NCBI GenBank assembly: GCA_030278955.1
Contig: JAOANR010000003.1
Coordinates: 57,963,628 to 58,027,627 of the forward strand
Direction: 5' to 3'
Source: Hygrophila difformis
Lineage: Eukaryota > Streptophyta > Magnoliopsida > Lamiales > Acanthaceae
Length of the DNA: 64,000 bases
Part shown: positions 1-9,901 of the stretch, piece after piece
How positions within the stretch are numbered: position 1 is the stretch's first letter
Layout of the letters: every line of letters begins with the position of its first letter
Program-made: the position numbers and the translations under genes
The notes under the pieces: generated by a model
Told to the model about the DNA's origin: nothing
The model's input: only the letters and a program-made list of their open reading frames with translations
The model's database searches: none

Positions 1-175
1 AAAACATTGAAATGAAGAAAGGTGCAGAAAAACAGATGACAAATAAGAAAGCTTGTGGGGACAAAGAACCACCAACATACCTGAGGTCCAGAAGCATATG
101 AATTCTCAGATGAATTTAGTGAAACTCTACTTGAATCAGTGAAATAGGCGAAATCTGAGATCGAAAAATTGGTGA
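1..175. other. 3' flank of the CNL gene
   Basis: No coding region is seen. On the minus strand the bases just past the CNL stop lead to a CTGGACCTCAG/GTATGT junction (donor GT near position 80). This would fit an intron in the 3' untranslated region, as some plant NLR genes have. The acceptor would lie outside the window, so this is only a possibility. Confidence 0.3.
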
Positions 176-3100
176 CTAAATGATTCTGTTCATCCCATCC
201 GGAAAAAACCTGTAGGAAATATGGGCTATCTTGTGCCAGTCCTCTCCCTTCCCCTCCTCACATCGCCTTTTCAAATCCGGACAACCAGCTATTCCAAGAG
301 ATTGGAGATTCTTCATTCCTTGGATAGCGTCAGGAAGTGATGGAACTTTTTCACATTGAAAAATACTCAGATCACACAGGGATGTCAAGTTGCCCAACCA
401 GTCTGGCAATGAAGTAAGCGAAGGAAGCATGGCCAGATTCAGAAATTCCAGGGACTGGACATGTTTGATTGCCTCAGGAATGCACACCAACTTTCCAAGA
501 TCCAAAAGCTGGATTTTCTTAAGCGAATGAAGGTGCTTAATTTCCTCTGGCATATCCACAAATTCTGGGCATGCAGCTATCTGAATACTCTGGAGAGTGG
601 ACATGTGACATAACCATGCCTTAGGCAAACATGTCAATGTCTCGCTTCCCCAAATTTCCAGTATTTGTAGAGACTTTAATCCTCGCAACCCATCTACAGG
701 GATACACTGCTCATTTGCTCCATAGATCTTCAACGTCTCTAGATTAGTGAGACATTCCAGACCAAGAATAAACTTCATATCCTCGCCAATTATTGCACTG
801 AACTCCTTAAGACTTTCCAACTTAGGAAATAGAGCAAGAGTGGAACTATTGTCACATGTCAATTCCTTCAAGGTGTTGAGTGGCGGCAAAACCAAACAAG
901 GGCACTTCCGAGCAGAAAGCTTTTGAAGTTTTGGGCACACTTCTCGGTCCACTTCCTCCTTGAAGAACCCTTTCAATCTAGGGAGATTGCATAACTTAAC
1001 CTCTTTTAGAGCTGGGAAATGTGAATTCACTGCATTTCCTCCTTGACTAAAGTACTCTATAGATACATTATCCAAATCTAGGTACTCAAGGTGATTAAAC
1101 TCTTCCACAACAGAAAGGTCTGACAAGTTCTGGCAACACCCCAGATTAATCTTTACTAAATTTGGCACGGTGGACCTTCTCATCCAATTTGAAAGATGCC
1201 TCCCACTAAAGCCAAGTAAGGAGAGACGTTCAAGGTTTAGATGTGGTTGAAGTGCATCCAAAATCATTTCATCCCTATCTGGGGATCCATATGGATTGCT
1301 AACGTCCCAAATTATAGTCAACTCCTGGAGGTTGCATTTCCTGACAAGATTTGCATTCTTTGCATCCACAGGATTTTTCACTCTATCCACACACCAAAGT
1401 TCAAGCTTCCCACCAAGATTCAAGTTTTCTAGTTCCTCGAGCCGATGACCTTTGTCGTAGTTCACTCGGAACTTACTCAGGGTCCTCAGGAGCTTTAGTT
1501 CACTAATTCTTGATGGTGTGCTATACATGCCACCGCACTCTTCCATATGAAGATGACGGAGGTTTTTCAAGTCTCTCATCTTCTTAGGGAAACCCCTAAG
1601 CTTGGAGCAATAATTTAAATTCAACTCTTCCAAATTCCAAAGGGAGCATATTGAGTTGGGCAAATATGTAATCTGGGAGCGAGACAAATTCAATGATCTC
1701 AAATGTATGAGCGTACCAATAGTAGATGGCAACTTTTTAATTTCGCCATTACCACGCAATACCCTCAAACAATGATATTTTTTCAAAACGGAAGTAATAT
1801 CCATTTCAATTCTACTCGTAGGAAATGCTATATAATGCTTTGACAAGTTTACCTCGCGGATTTTGCTACTTGATGCATTCGCAAATATCCTTTCAAGTTG
1901 TGTTCCAGGGCCGGAAGCATTGTTATCCATGATGGATTGAGCTAAATCGTGATGAAGATCGTGCATTCTGATCTTTTTATTTTCTTGCTTAGAAATCTGC
2001 AACAATGATCTGACAATTAGCTCGTCCAATGTTTTCTCACCAACATCCTCTGCTTCCAATTTTTCATGTGACGAAATATATCCATGAGCCACCCACAAAC
2101 GCACTAGCTTCTCTTTCGAAATTGTGAACCCCTTTGGGAAGATGGCACAATATGTAAAGCACTGCCTAAGTTCCAAGGGGAGATGATGGTAGCTCAGTTT
2201 TAGGGCCGGCATTATATCTGTTTCTCCTTGCTCCAAATCCCATATTTCACTCTCTTTAACACCAATCCATTCCTCCTCCGTTCTCTCCTTGCATGCCAAT
2301 ATGCCTCCAAGTGTCTCGGCTGCTAAAGGAACACCTGCACACTTCTTGACGATCTGCTTTCCAACAGCCACAAGGTTTGGATATAACTCATCCTCATCAA
2401 AACCCAGAAACGCACGGTGTTTGAGCAGCATCCAACAATGTTCTTCGGACAACTCATCCAAGCAATAACTTGGAAGGGTTCCCATTATTTGAGCAACCTT
2501 TTGCACTCGCGTAGTGACAATAATTGAAGAGCCTGTTGAGCCACAAGACAAAGCATCTCTCAACTTAAACCATTTCATCTGATCTTCATTCCAAACATCG
2601 TCCAGCACGAGCAAGTATCTCTTTTGGCCCAACAAATCACCAAGATGCTGCTGCAAAGCGTCCAAGGAAGTTAATCCCGAAGCATTCCCATTCCCAGAAG
2701 CAGATTCAAGAATCTCCTTGATCAGAGAATTGAGATCAAAATTATCAGAGACACAAACCCATGGTCTTATGCCAAAATGCTCAACCACCCGTGGATCCTT
2801 GAGAACCAATTGAGCAAGCGTTGTCTTGCCTAGGCCTCCAATCCCAATTATTGGCAGTACGGTGATTTGCCGATTTCCCTTCGCTTGATTCACCAAGATG
2901 TCCACAATCTTCTCCGTATCATCTTCCCTTCCATATATATGATCTATTTCATTCAGATGAGAACCGGTCTGACGTGCGGCAAGATCTCGGCTGGACTTCT
3001 GAACCCCCAACGTGCGAAGGGAATATTTTTCTTGCTCTTCAGCAATCTCATCCAGCCTTTCAGTAGCTCGCTTTATCCTTCCAGCAATGTTGTGGCGAAA

Positions 3101-3400
3101 AAAAATTTCCCCCGCGCTGAAACAGCAGGACACGTTCTTGGATCTGGAATAGTGTGTGGCGCATTCGTCGAGTATGTCGTCAATGGTGTAGGCGGCATCA
3201 TGGAGCTTGTTCAGCCAATCTTGAATTGGTTTGCTTTCCCGGTGGTTGAGTTGAGCATCGTCGAGGACAGCTTGGATTTTGGTGAAGATGCTGGCAAGCT
3301 TCTTAATCTCGTTTTCTGCGCCGATGATCAACCCGACCTGTTCCTTGATGAACGAGGCAAGAATTGCCATAGCATTTTGCAGCACTGCTTCGCTGGCCAT
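176..3400 (-). CDS. CC-NBS-LRR (CNL) disease-resistance protein, RGA-like, apparently intact
   Basis: Single-exon gene of 1074 residues, a predicted intracellular immune receptor that detects pathogen effectors. The order is coiled-coil N domain (about 1-150, with the acidic DDILDE motif near 74-79), NB-ARC with P-loop GIGGLGKTT (186-194), RNBS-A, kinase-2 YLLVLDDVW (262-270), RNBS-B IIVTTR, GVPLA (356-360), RNBS-D CFTYCAIFPKGF and MHD (479-481), then irregular LRRs to the C terminus. The Trp ending kinase-2 and the lack of a TIR domain make it a CNL. The tail GEDWHKIAHI is typical of the RGA1-4/R1-type group. The frame is open 85 codons further upstream to 3655, but the start MASEAVLQNA matches the family and the upstream stretch looks like 5' UTR. 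No frameshift or missing motif was found, so it could be functional. It is the only clear host gene here and lies next to a dense transposon block. Confidence 0.93.
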   Translation of the reverse strand: MASEAVLQNAMAILASFIKEQVGLIIGAENEIKKLASIFTKIQAVLDDAQLNHRESKPIQDWLNKLHDAAYTIDDILDECATHYSRSKNVSCCFSAGEIFFRHNIAGRIKRATERLDEIAEEQEKYSLRTLGVQKSSRDLAARQTGSHLNEIDHIYGREDDTEKIVDILVNQAKGNRQITVLPIIGIGGLGKTTLAQLVLKDPRVVEHFGIRPWVCVSDNFDLNSLIKEILESASGNGNASGLTSLDALQQHLGDLLGQKRYLLVLDDVWNEDQMKWFKLRDALSCGSTGSSIIVTTRVQKVAQIMGTLPSYCLDELSEEHCWMLLKHRAFLGFDEDELYPNLVAVGKQIVKKCAGVPLAAETLGGILACKERTEEEWIGVKESEIWDLEQGETDIMPALKLSYHHLPLELRQCFTYCAIFPKGFTISKEKLVRLWVAHGYISSHEKLEAEDVGEKTLDELIVRSLLQISKQENKKIRMHDLHHDLAQSIMDNNASGPGTQLERIFANASSSKIREVNLSKHYIAFPTSRIEMDITSVLKKYHCLRVLRGNGEIKKLPSTIGTLIHLRSLNLSRSQITYLPNSICSLWNLEELNLNYCSKLRGFPKKMRDLKNLRHLHMEECGGMYSTPSRISELKLLRTLSKFRVNYDKGHRLEELENLNLGGKLELWCVDRVKNPVDAKNANLVRKCNLQELTIIWDVSNPYGSPDRDEMILDALQPHLNLERLSLLGFSGRHLSNWMRRSTVPNLVKINLGCCQNLSDLSVVEEFNHLEYLDLDNVSIEYFSQGGNAVNSHFPALKEVKLCNLPRLKGFFKEEVDREVCPKLQKLSARKCPCLVLPPLNTLKELTCDNSSTLALFPKLESLKEFSAIIGEDMKFILGLECLTNLETLKIYGANEQCIPVDGLRGLKSLQILEIWGSETLTCLPKAWLCHMSTLQSIQIAACPEFVDMPEEIKHLHSLKKIQLLDLGKLVCIPEAIKHVQSLEFLNLAMLPSLTSLPDWLGNLTSLCDLSIFQCEKVPSLPDAIQGMKNLQSLGIAGCPDLKRRCEEGKGEDWHKIAHISYRFFPDGMNRII

Positions 3401-3655
3401 GGTGAAGAATGCAACTTGAAAGGCTGATTGATGAATGCTAACCGATTGGATAAATGGAACGATGAAATTTTTAGGGATGGGAAATTGGAAAAGGGTGCGT
3501 GGACTGTGAGTCTGTGACTGTGAGTTGCAACTTGGAAGGCGGCCAGGCCAGTCTGAAAAAGCTTTTAGTTCCGTGTAATAAAGTTGACCGTTGAATACTT
3601 TGAACTTTAATTTGCCTGTTAGGTTCACTGGAATTTGTGTAATTAGTCTAGACAT
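3401..3655 (-). promoter_or_regulatory. CNL upstream region with one W-box
   Basis: The 255 bp upstream of the chosen start contain a WRKY-type W-box core TTGACC at 3584-3589 on the plus strand, about 185 bp before the ATG. No clear TATA box was seen. W-boxes are common in NLR promoters but also occur by chance, so the regulatory role is inferred. Confidence 0.3.
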
Positions 3656-3721
3656 GATCCATGAGGTCCAAGTGGCTGAAGAGTGAGGTCCATATTTACC
3701 GAACAGATAAGACCAAACGAG

Positions 3722-4701
3722 GGCTTAACTATTAAAATAATGTAGATAAAATATTCCGCTCCAAAATAATACGAAATCGTCTGTTGAACAGGCGATTGAA
3801 AAAAATAAATATTTTATTCCCGATCGCCTGTTGAACAGGCGAGTAGATAAAAAAAAATTGGTGAATAGTGCTAATTGCCTGTTCAACAGGCTATTAGCAC
3901 TATTCACCATTTTTTTTTTATTTTATAGTCGTTTGGTTCGAGATATCCAATATTCTCATTGTGAATTAAACATGCCTATGTATAGTTTGAGGCATATTTC
4001 ATATGGGAATGTTATATTCCCACCGTTGTGGGAATGCTACGGATTTTTGGTGGGAATGTAGGGAATTACATTCCCACCTGAAAGGCATGTAATCTTAAAT
4101 CATCACCCCACTTTGCATACTTTTATACCAATTTAACTTTTATACCCTCATTTTTATAAGGATACAAAAAAAATTTCCAATGATGTATGTAGCTTTTTTT
4201 TGTTTTTTTACCCTCATTTTTATAAAAGTCAAATTGGTATAAAAATATGTAAAGTGGAGGTAGTGATTTAAGATTACATGTCTTTCAAGTGGGAATCATA
4301 TTCACCCAAAATCTTAATATTCCCACATCGGTAGGAATATAACATTCCCGCATGAAACATACTCCGAACCAAACATAAGCATGTTTAATTGCCAATGGAA
4401 ATCTTTGATACCCCGCACCACATGGCCATAAAAAATAAAAAAAATAAAAATTTGGTGAATAGTGCTAATAGCCTGTTGAACAGGCTATTAGCACTATTCA
4501 TGAATAAAATAATTATGAATAGTGCAAATCGCCTGTTCAACAGGCGATTAGCACTATTCACAATTTTTTTTATGTACTCGATTGTTCAACATGCGATCAG
4601 GAATAAAATATTTATTTTTTTCAATCGCCTGTTGAACAGGCGATTTCGTATTATTTTGGGAACAAAATATTTTATCTGTATTATTTTAATAATTAAGCCG
4701 C
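3722..4701. mobile_element. Foldback Mutator-type non-autonomous element (~980 bp)
   Basis: The whole segment is one imperfect inverted repeat. The left arm, from GGCTTAACTATTAAAATAAT, matches the reverse complement of the right end, CGGCTTAATTATTAAAATAAT. The match continues through about 470 bp of each arm, including the AAACATGC and GGGAATGTTATATTCC blocks near the centre. Perfect 9-bp direct repeats CCAAACGAG flank it at 3713-3721 and 4702-4710. A 9-bp target duplication with long terminal inverted repeats is the Mutator superfamily signature. No transposase ORF is present. By eye the outer arms match better than the inner parts; one inner 42-bp stretch agrees at about 29 of 42 positions. 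It lies between the CNL gene and the Tat element. Confidence 0.8.
3776..4646. repeat. Short palindromic words inside the foldback arms
   Basis: Each arm of the foldback element holds copies of a short self-complementary word built on GCCTGTTGAACAGGC, with GAACAGGC/GCCTGTTC halves. They occur near 3777, 3824, 3878, 4468, 4528, 4588 and 4623, often followed by TATTAGCACTATTCA. Each copy can form its own hairpin besides the long foldback. The copy near 4588 is the most degraded. Confidence 0.75.
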
Positions 4702-4860
4702 CAAACGAGCGAGTCGAATACTGAAATTCTAAAAAAAATAAATATAAATACGTAAGCAGGAATTCCAACTCCAATCATATAGTAACATTGAGAGTGGAAA
4801 AATATAACTATGACAGCATTGTTCATTCCAGATTCCAACTCCAAGAAATAAAATACTAGT

Positions 4861-5484
4861 TCTTAACCCAACAAAATATATATTAAAGCCCATCCAAGTT
4901 TACCTGGCCCAGTCCGTGGAAATATATCCGGAAGAGAGGACACGTCTTCAGGTCAGTAAAGATATATCCGGAAGGGGGATACATCTTCAAAGTCTCAGTC
5001 CATAAGAATATATCCGGAGAAGGTGACGCACTTTCAAATGCCCAATCTATTTTTCAAAGCTCGGTCCAATTCAAGATTTATCCGGATAATGACCAAGGGA
5101 AGGTGGGCGATAAGGGAGTGATACAACCCTCCCAAGTTGTCAGTCCTCGAGCCGCCATCCTCTCGCGTGCGCCGTATGTGTCACAGAAGTCAAGGTCTCA
5201 TTAATGGAGGACGGCGCCATCACGCGTCTCAGCCTGGGAGGGTGTCAGTCCCCCTCTCTATAAAAGGAGGAAGAGACACACTCCAGAGATCATCACAAAC
5301 CCTCGAGAGGAATCGCATTACTATTTTTATTTTCTGTATCATTTTCCTTTCTGCATAATTTCTTTACCGTTCTTCAATTCTGCAAATTTTTATTTCTTTC
5401 ACAGTTTTATTCAGTTTGCTGTATTTCTTTCAAAATCCTTGTAAACATCTTCATCATTATCAATCAAGAAATTCTTGGTTAACA
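4861..5484 (+). repeat. 5' LTR of the Tat/Retand-like element
   Basis: A 624-bp repeat matching 18628-19252. The 3' copy begins TGTTAACCC and ends GGTTAACA (TG...CA). The 5' copy has TC instead of TG at its first two bases. It holds the U3 repeat word TCCGGA, a TATA box at 5259-5265 and a pyrimidine-rich U5. Confidence 0.92.
4922..5265 (+). promoter_or_regulatory. LTR promoter: four TCCGGA words upstream of TATAAAA
   Basis: ATATATCCGGA occurs at 4922-4932, 4962-4972 and 5008-5018, and a fourth copy, ATTTATCCGGATAAT, at 5076-5090, so spacing is about 40-68 bp. The TATA box TATAAAA is at 5259-5265 in CTCTCTATAAAAGGAGG. The same arrangement recurs in the 3' LTR (TATA 19026-19032). The words are probable transcription-factor sites in U3. 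Confidence 0.6.
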
Positions 5485-5487
5485 AAT

Positions 5488-5505
5488 TGGCACGCCCAGT
5501 GGGAC
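5488..5505 (+). other. Probable primer binding site of the Tat/Retand-like element
   Basis: TGGCACGCCCAGTGGGAC begins 3 bp after the 5' LTR, where minus-strand synthesis should start. It begins with TGG, as expected for pairing to a tRNA CCA end. I cannot assign the tRNA with confidence. Confidence 0.55.
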
Positions 5506-5537
5506 ACGAAGTGGAAACCATATCCGCTTGGAAGTAT

Positions 5538-7839
5538 ATGCAACTTAGATCTGGACGAGTAGTAAGGGACTTAACACAAAGATTTGGAGAAATGTCGCTA
5601 CATGAAGAAACTCCAGTAAGAACACCGTCTGAGAATGTCGATAACACGGCGACTACCTCCCAACCACCGCAGGGGATGATGCAAGTCCCAACCTTTTCGG
5701 AACAAATACGGCTATCGATGACTGAATCGATGGCTGAATTCATGCCTTTACTTACGACGCACCTTATGGATGTATTGCCGCCTGCCATGGCCGATCAAAC
5801 TGATAGGATATGTGGATCCCTGCGTACTCCACAAGAGGGATATATCCTTGCAAATGGCATAAATATGTCACCAAGCGTTACAGGACCGTATGGCGGTCTA
5901 CAAATGACTTGGGGGACAACTTTTGGCCAACCATCACTCTCTGAGTTTGGAGCATCACCTCCCATGATGTATGCTCCATCCGGATACTTGATGGCATCTA
6001 GCGCCGTTCCGATACAGCCATTTGGAGTGGCGGCTCCCATCCCACCAGCCGCCATTCATAATCTAGGTGCTGGAGGAGGACACATGCAACCTCAGGTCAC
6101 CAACATACCTTGCCAACATGCCTCAGGCCGCCATGCAGCATCAGGCCTCCAGCCCACACCTGGTGGCCGCCGTGCAGCATTAGGCCTCCAGTCCACACCT
6201 GGCCGCCGTGCAGCATCAGGCCTCCAGTCCACACCAGGCCGCCATGCAGCATCAGGCCTCCAGCCCACACCTGGCCGCCGTGCAGCATCAGGCCTCCAGT
6301 CCACACCTGGCCGCCGTGCAGCATCAGGCCTCCAGTCCACACCTGGCCGCCGTGCAGCATCAGGCCTCCAGTCCACATCCGGCCGCCATACCGCATCAGG
6401 CCGCCAATTCACACCCGACCATGCAACATCAGGCCACGGCCGCCATGCAGCATCAGTCCACCAGTTCACATCCGGCCGCCATGCAGCATCACGCCGCTAG
6501 TCCATACCCGGCCGCCATGCAACATCATGCCACCAACCATTTCCCGGCCGCCATGCCTCCTATACAGATGCCCGTGGTGTCACCCGAGTTGTTGGCAGAT
6601 ATGATGCAACAGCACTTCGGGATTCAATTAAGGCCGATAGAACGGCCCACATACAGGAAACCATACCCAGAATGGGTAGACACTATGCAGCCTTATCCTA
6701 GAGGCTTCAAAATGCCCGAGTTCACCACATTTTCGGGAGACGACGGCAAGTCCACAGTAGAACATGTGGGCAGGTTCACTGCTCAATGTGGCGAAGCAGC
6801 GGCCAACGATTGGCTGAAGCTAAGACTGTTCAGCTCATCTCTGACTGGACCCGCATTTGCTTGGTTTGCTTCCTTGCGGCCTAATTCAATTCAGAATTGG
6901 GCTGATCTCGAGCGGGCGTTCCATGATAGGTTTTACACTCCCCTGTCACAGGTTAGTCTCGCAGATCTCACTAACGCTAAACAATTTGCCGATGAAACGG
7001 CAAGTGCTTTTATTAACAGATTGCAACGCCTTAAAGGCCGATGTACTATGGCAATTCCGGATAAAGAAATAGCCAATATAGCAGTGGCTAACATGTTACC
7101 GAAATTAAAAGAACATTTAATTATGCAGGATGCAACTGACCTTGCCCAGCTGGCCGAGAGAGCGGCCCGCGTGGAAAAATTCCTGAGGGAGCAGGAAGAG
7201 AGGCGTCCTATGCGTCGAGTCCATTTCGAAGAAATGAAACTCAGTGATGATGAGGACGAACCTGTAGAGGTGGCTGTTGCAGAACTAGTTCAGACAGCCA
7301 AACCACATACATGTGCAGCTCTTAAGCCGCCAAAACAAAGAGAAGCTAAATATAAGCCTGAGGAAGATCTCTTTGACATAGGCAAGGCGGATCAAGTGTT
7401 CGATGCCCTACTCAAAGATGGTGTGATTAAGCTGCCTGAGGGGCAGAAATTACCTACGGCTGAAGATATTCGAGGCCGATCTTTTTGTAAGTGGCATAAT
7501 TCGTTTACTCACAGCATTACAAAATGCAGGAGTTTTAGGACTGCCATACAGAACAAAATAAAAGAAGGACGTTTGAAAATTGCAGGTATGAAGGTGGATT
7601 TAGACCCGTTCCCTCAACTTCCAATTGGCGCTTCTGGACTCTTACCAAACCCAGAAGACAGCGGCTCCAATAGCCGGACTGATAAAGGAAAAGAACATAT
7701 TGAGTTCGACGAGAATGATGTAGATTTGTTATCAGATGAATCTGATCATGAAAGAAGAAATGAGTTGTATAGTAAACAACCAAGATTTAAGAGCATATCA
7801 AAGGAAGACTTCAAGAAAGTCCTAGAATCAGAAAAATAA
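5538..7839 (+). pseudogene. gag: gag of the Tat/Retand-like element, frameshifted
   Basis: Encodes the capsid/nucleocapsid precursor. A likely start is the Met of MQLRSG at 5538. The reading frame runs to about 6110, where one extra base shifts it. The correct frame then meets TAG at 6181-6183 inside a 36-bp tandem repeat and is open again from 6208 to 7839. The second part has the retrotransposon gag core (LTGPAFAWFASL, FHDRFYTPL, FINRLQRLKGRC) and a Tat-type C-x2-H-x4-H-x4-C finger (CKWHNSFTHSITKC). An in-frame TAA at 7837-7839 separates it from the next ORF in the same frame. That stop could be a mutation or a gag-pol boundary. With the frameshift and TAG this copy cannot make full-length Gag. 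Confidence 0.85.
6112..6505 (+). repeat. 36-bp minisatellite inside gag
   Basis: About ten head-to-tail copies of a 36-bp unit (GCCGCCRTGCAGCATCAGGC followed by CTCCAGYCCACACCTG). In the gag frame they encode a 12-residue repeat rich in Gln, His, Ala, Ser and Pro. The unit is a multiple of three, so copy number can change without a frameshift. The last copies near 6380-6500 are degenerate. Confidence 0.85.
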
Positions 7840-9330
7840 GAACATAAAAAGAAGCAGAATCCTCCTCTGAGGGTTGAGATCCTTAAGCATGCTGTGGAGG
7901 TCCATGAGAATGGGAAACACCAACCTATTATCCATGATTATAGGCATGGTGTACAGGTGGTTCCAACTTCGATGAGGCGTCCCGAACACCCTGTTGAGGC
8001 TGAAAGGTGGATGAGGAATCGGGCTCAGAGCAGATTTGCCCAAAAGAATCCGCCATCCATGACTAGAAGTCAATTTAGACGGGCTCAGAGACGGTATGCC
8101 GAGGAGATGCGGCAATGGGAAGCTCATATACATAAGTTGGAGTCTTCCAAACCTCAGAAGCCAATACAACCGACTTATTTCAGGGGAGAAACCTCCGAAC
8201 AGCGGAAACTCCTTCACCAGAAGGTACGTGGTACGGTGGCATGGGTTCCGGTTAGGGAACCTAACTCGCCCATAATACCTCGTCAGGGAAAGATGCACGA
8301 GGACTCAAGAAGACCACTTCAACCACCACCACCTTCTACCAGAAGGCCAATGCGGGAAAGGCCGCAGCTGCCATCACTTTCTACCAGAAGGCCAATATGG
8401 GAGGGGCTACAACCGCCATCATCTTCTACCAGGAGACCAGTGAAGGAGAGGATGCAGCCACCAGCACCTTTTACTACCAGGAGGCCAGTACGAGAGAGAT
8501 TGAAGTGGGTAGAACGAAAGCCTCGGATACCTTCACCAAGGCCTAGGGTAACCAAAGATGACCCTCTTCAGACTAAACCATCAGTTTCTAAAGACAAAGG
8601 TAAAGCTATAGCTACCGAGTCTGGTGATCAAGAAAGTAAGGTTAAGTCTGTGGGACAAAAATTCATTGAGAAATTAGAAAGCATGGATCCGACTCCTTCA
8701 AATATGGCCATGGCTAGTGTGCTTATGAAGTACATGACATATTTAGCGGCCCAGGAGGCCGATGAAATCGGGAGTGAACCACATAGTTTCAAAGGATTCA
8801 CAGCTTACTGCAAGTCGTTGGAATCCCAAAAGAAGCCAGAAGTCCCATCCGAAACAAAATTAACCAATGAAGCGCAACAAGTGACTTTTGGGGCTACTAC
8901 GTCTACAGAAGCAGGAGTGGCTGTGGAAGTCGATCTCAATGAACCTAAGGTGGGGATTGGTGCCTTAGGTATCATGACGGAGGAAGATGGCACGCTGGAT
9001 GATATGAGTCTTGACATTGATGAGGGGTATGAAGATGGTGTATGGGACGATGCTGACCTCAACATTAACGAAGAGTACGATGGTGATCTAGAGGGAATGG
9101 ATCTTGTGGATGATTTTGATAGTACGGAATTTTGGAAAAATTTGGATAAAGAGCTTGGGGATGCAGATCATAAGAAAGAGCAGGAAGAAGAATCGGCGGA
9201 TCCCTCCGTACCCATACAGGTCATTGGGTTAGCACCTGATGAAGATATAAGCGATGCCGAATCTGAGATTTGGGATGATGAAGAGCCATCATTCGCTAGG
9301 CTCATAGAAAAAATGGATGAAACCCGAGGT
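7840..9330 (+). CDS. Spacer ORF between gag and protease of the Tat/Retand-like element
   Basis: Open in the gag frame from 7840 to 9378 (the first Met gives 494 residues from 7894). It starts with a basic segment, continues with about four proline/arginine-rich repeats around RRPMRERPQLPS (8330-8500), then a Lys-rich stretch and a long acidic tail (about 8930-9300). I recognise no enzymatic domain. Comparable long linkers sit between Gag and protease in Tat elements. The frame must shift by one base somewhere within 9317-9378 to enter the protease. Function unknown; it is probably part of a polyprotein. Confidence 0.6.
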
Positions 9331-9901
9331 GGCCCAAACAAGGCAACTGAAACCCTTGTATGTCAATGCTCACATTGATGGACGTCCTGTACGCAGGGTA
9401 TTCGTTGACAGCGGGGCAGCGACAAATGTAATGCCTATGTCGACTCTGAAGAAGATTGGGAAGAGTGAGAAAGATCTGATCCCCACCAGGGTCAGAATGT
9501 GCAGTTTCGTAGGAGAAGCAACCCAACCTGCCGGATTCATAACGGCAAATGTCACTATCGGTTCCAAGACCATCAAAGTGGCCTTCTTTGTGGTGAAATC
9601 AAAGACTTGTTACTCGGTGTTATTAGGACGTGACTGGATCCACATGGCACAATGTGTTCCCTCTACTTTACACCAACAGTTACTCATTTGGGATGGTGAC
9701 CAGACAGAATTGGTAGAGGCGGATCCTCAACCCTTTGCAGGACAGGACGCCAATGATGAGGCGATCTTCTACTTAGAAGACATCCAACCTGCATCAGCTT
9801 TAATTGGTATGAACATGGATCTGGAATCCATTAACTTCACAACAAGCGGCTTCAAGTTACGTTCTGCAGATAGCCAACATGAAGCATCATGCTCTACATG
9901 A
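9317..9901 (+). pseudogene. Aspartic protease domain of the Tat/Retand-like element
   Basis: The retropepsin active site VDSGAATNVMP is read at about 9404-9436 (catalytic Asp codon 9407-9409), with the downstream LLGRDWIH motif. It would process the Gag-Pol polyprotein. The ORF of 194 residues is out of frame with both the upstream spacer and the RT ORF, which starts in another frame near 9889. At least one indel lies on each side, so it cannot be translated as part of one polyprotein in this copy. The domain itself is uninterrupted. Confidence 0.8.

Noticed and set aside
3957..4398. A second MITE nested inside the foldback element
   Set aside because: The sequence between the supposed inner and outer repeats also matches in inverted orientation (about 29 of 42 positions in one stretch), so a single long foldback explains it better.
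5475..5537. Upstream Met at 5475 as the gag start
   Set aside because: It lies inside the LTR end and would translate through the PBS. The Met at 5538 is the more likely start.
6092..6604. Overlapping ORFs in five frames in the gag repeat region
   Set aside because: A 36-bp repeat opens several frames at once; only the gag frame is meaningful.
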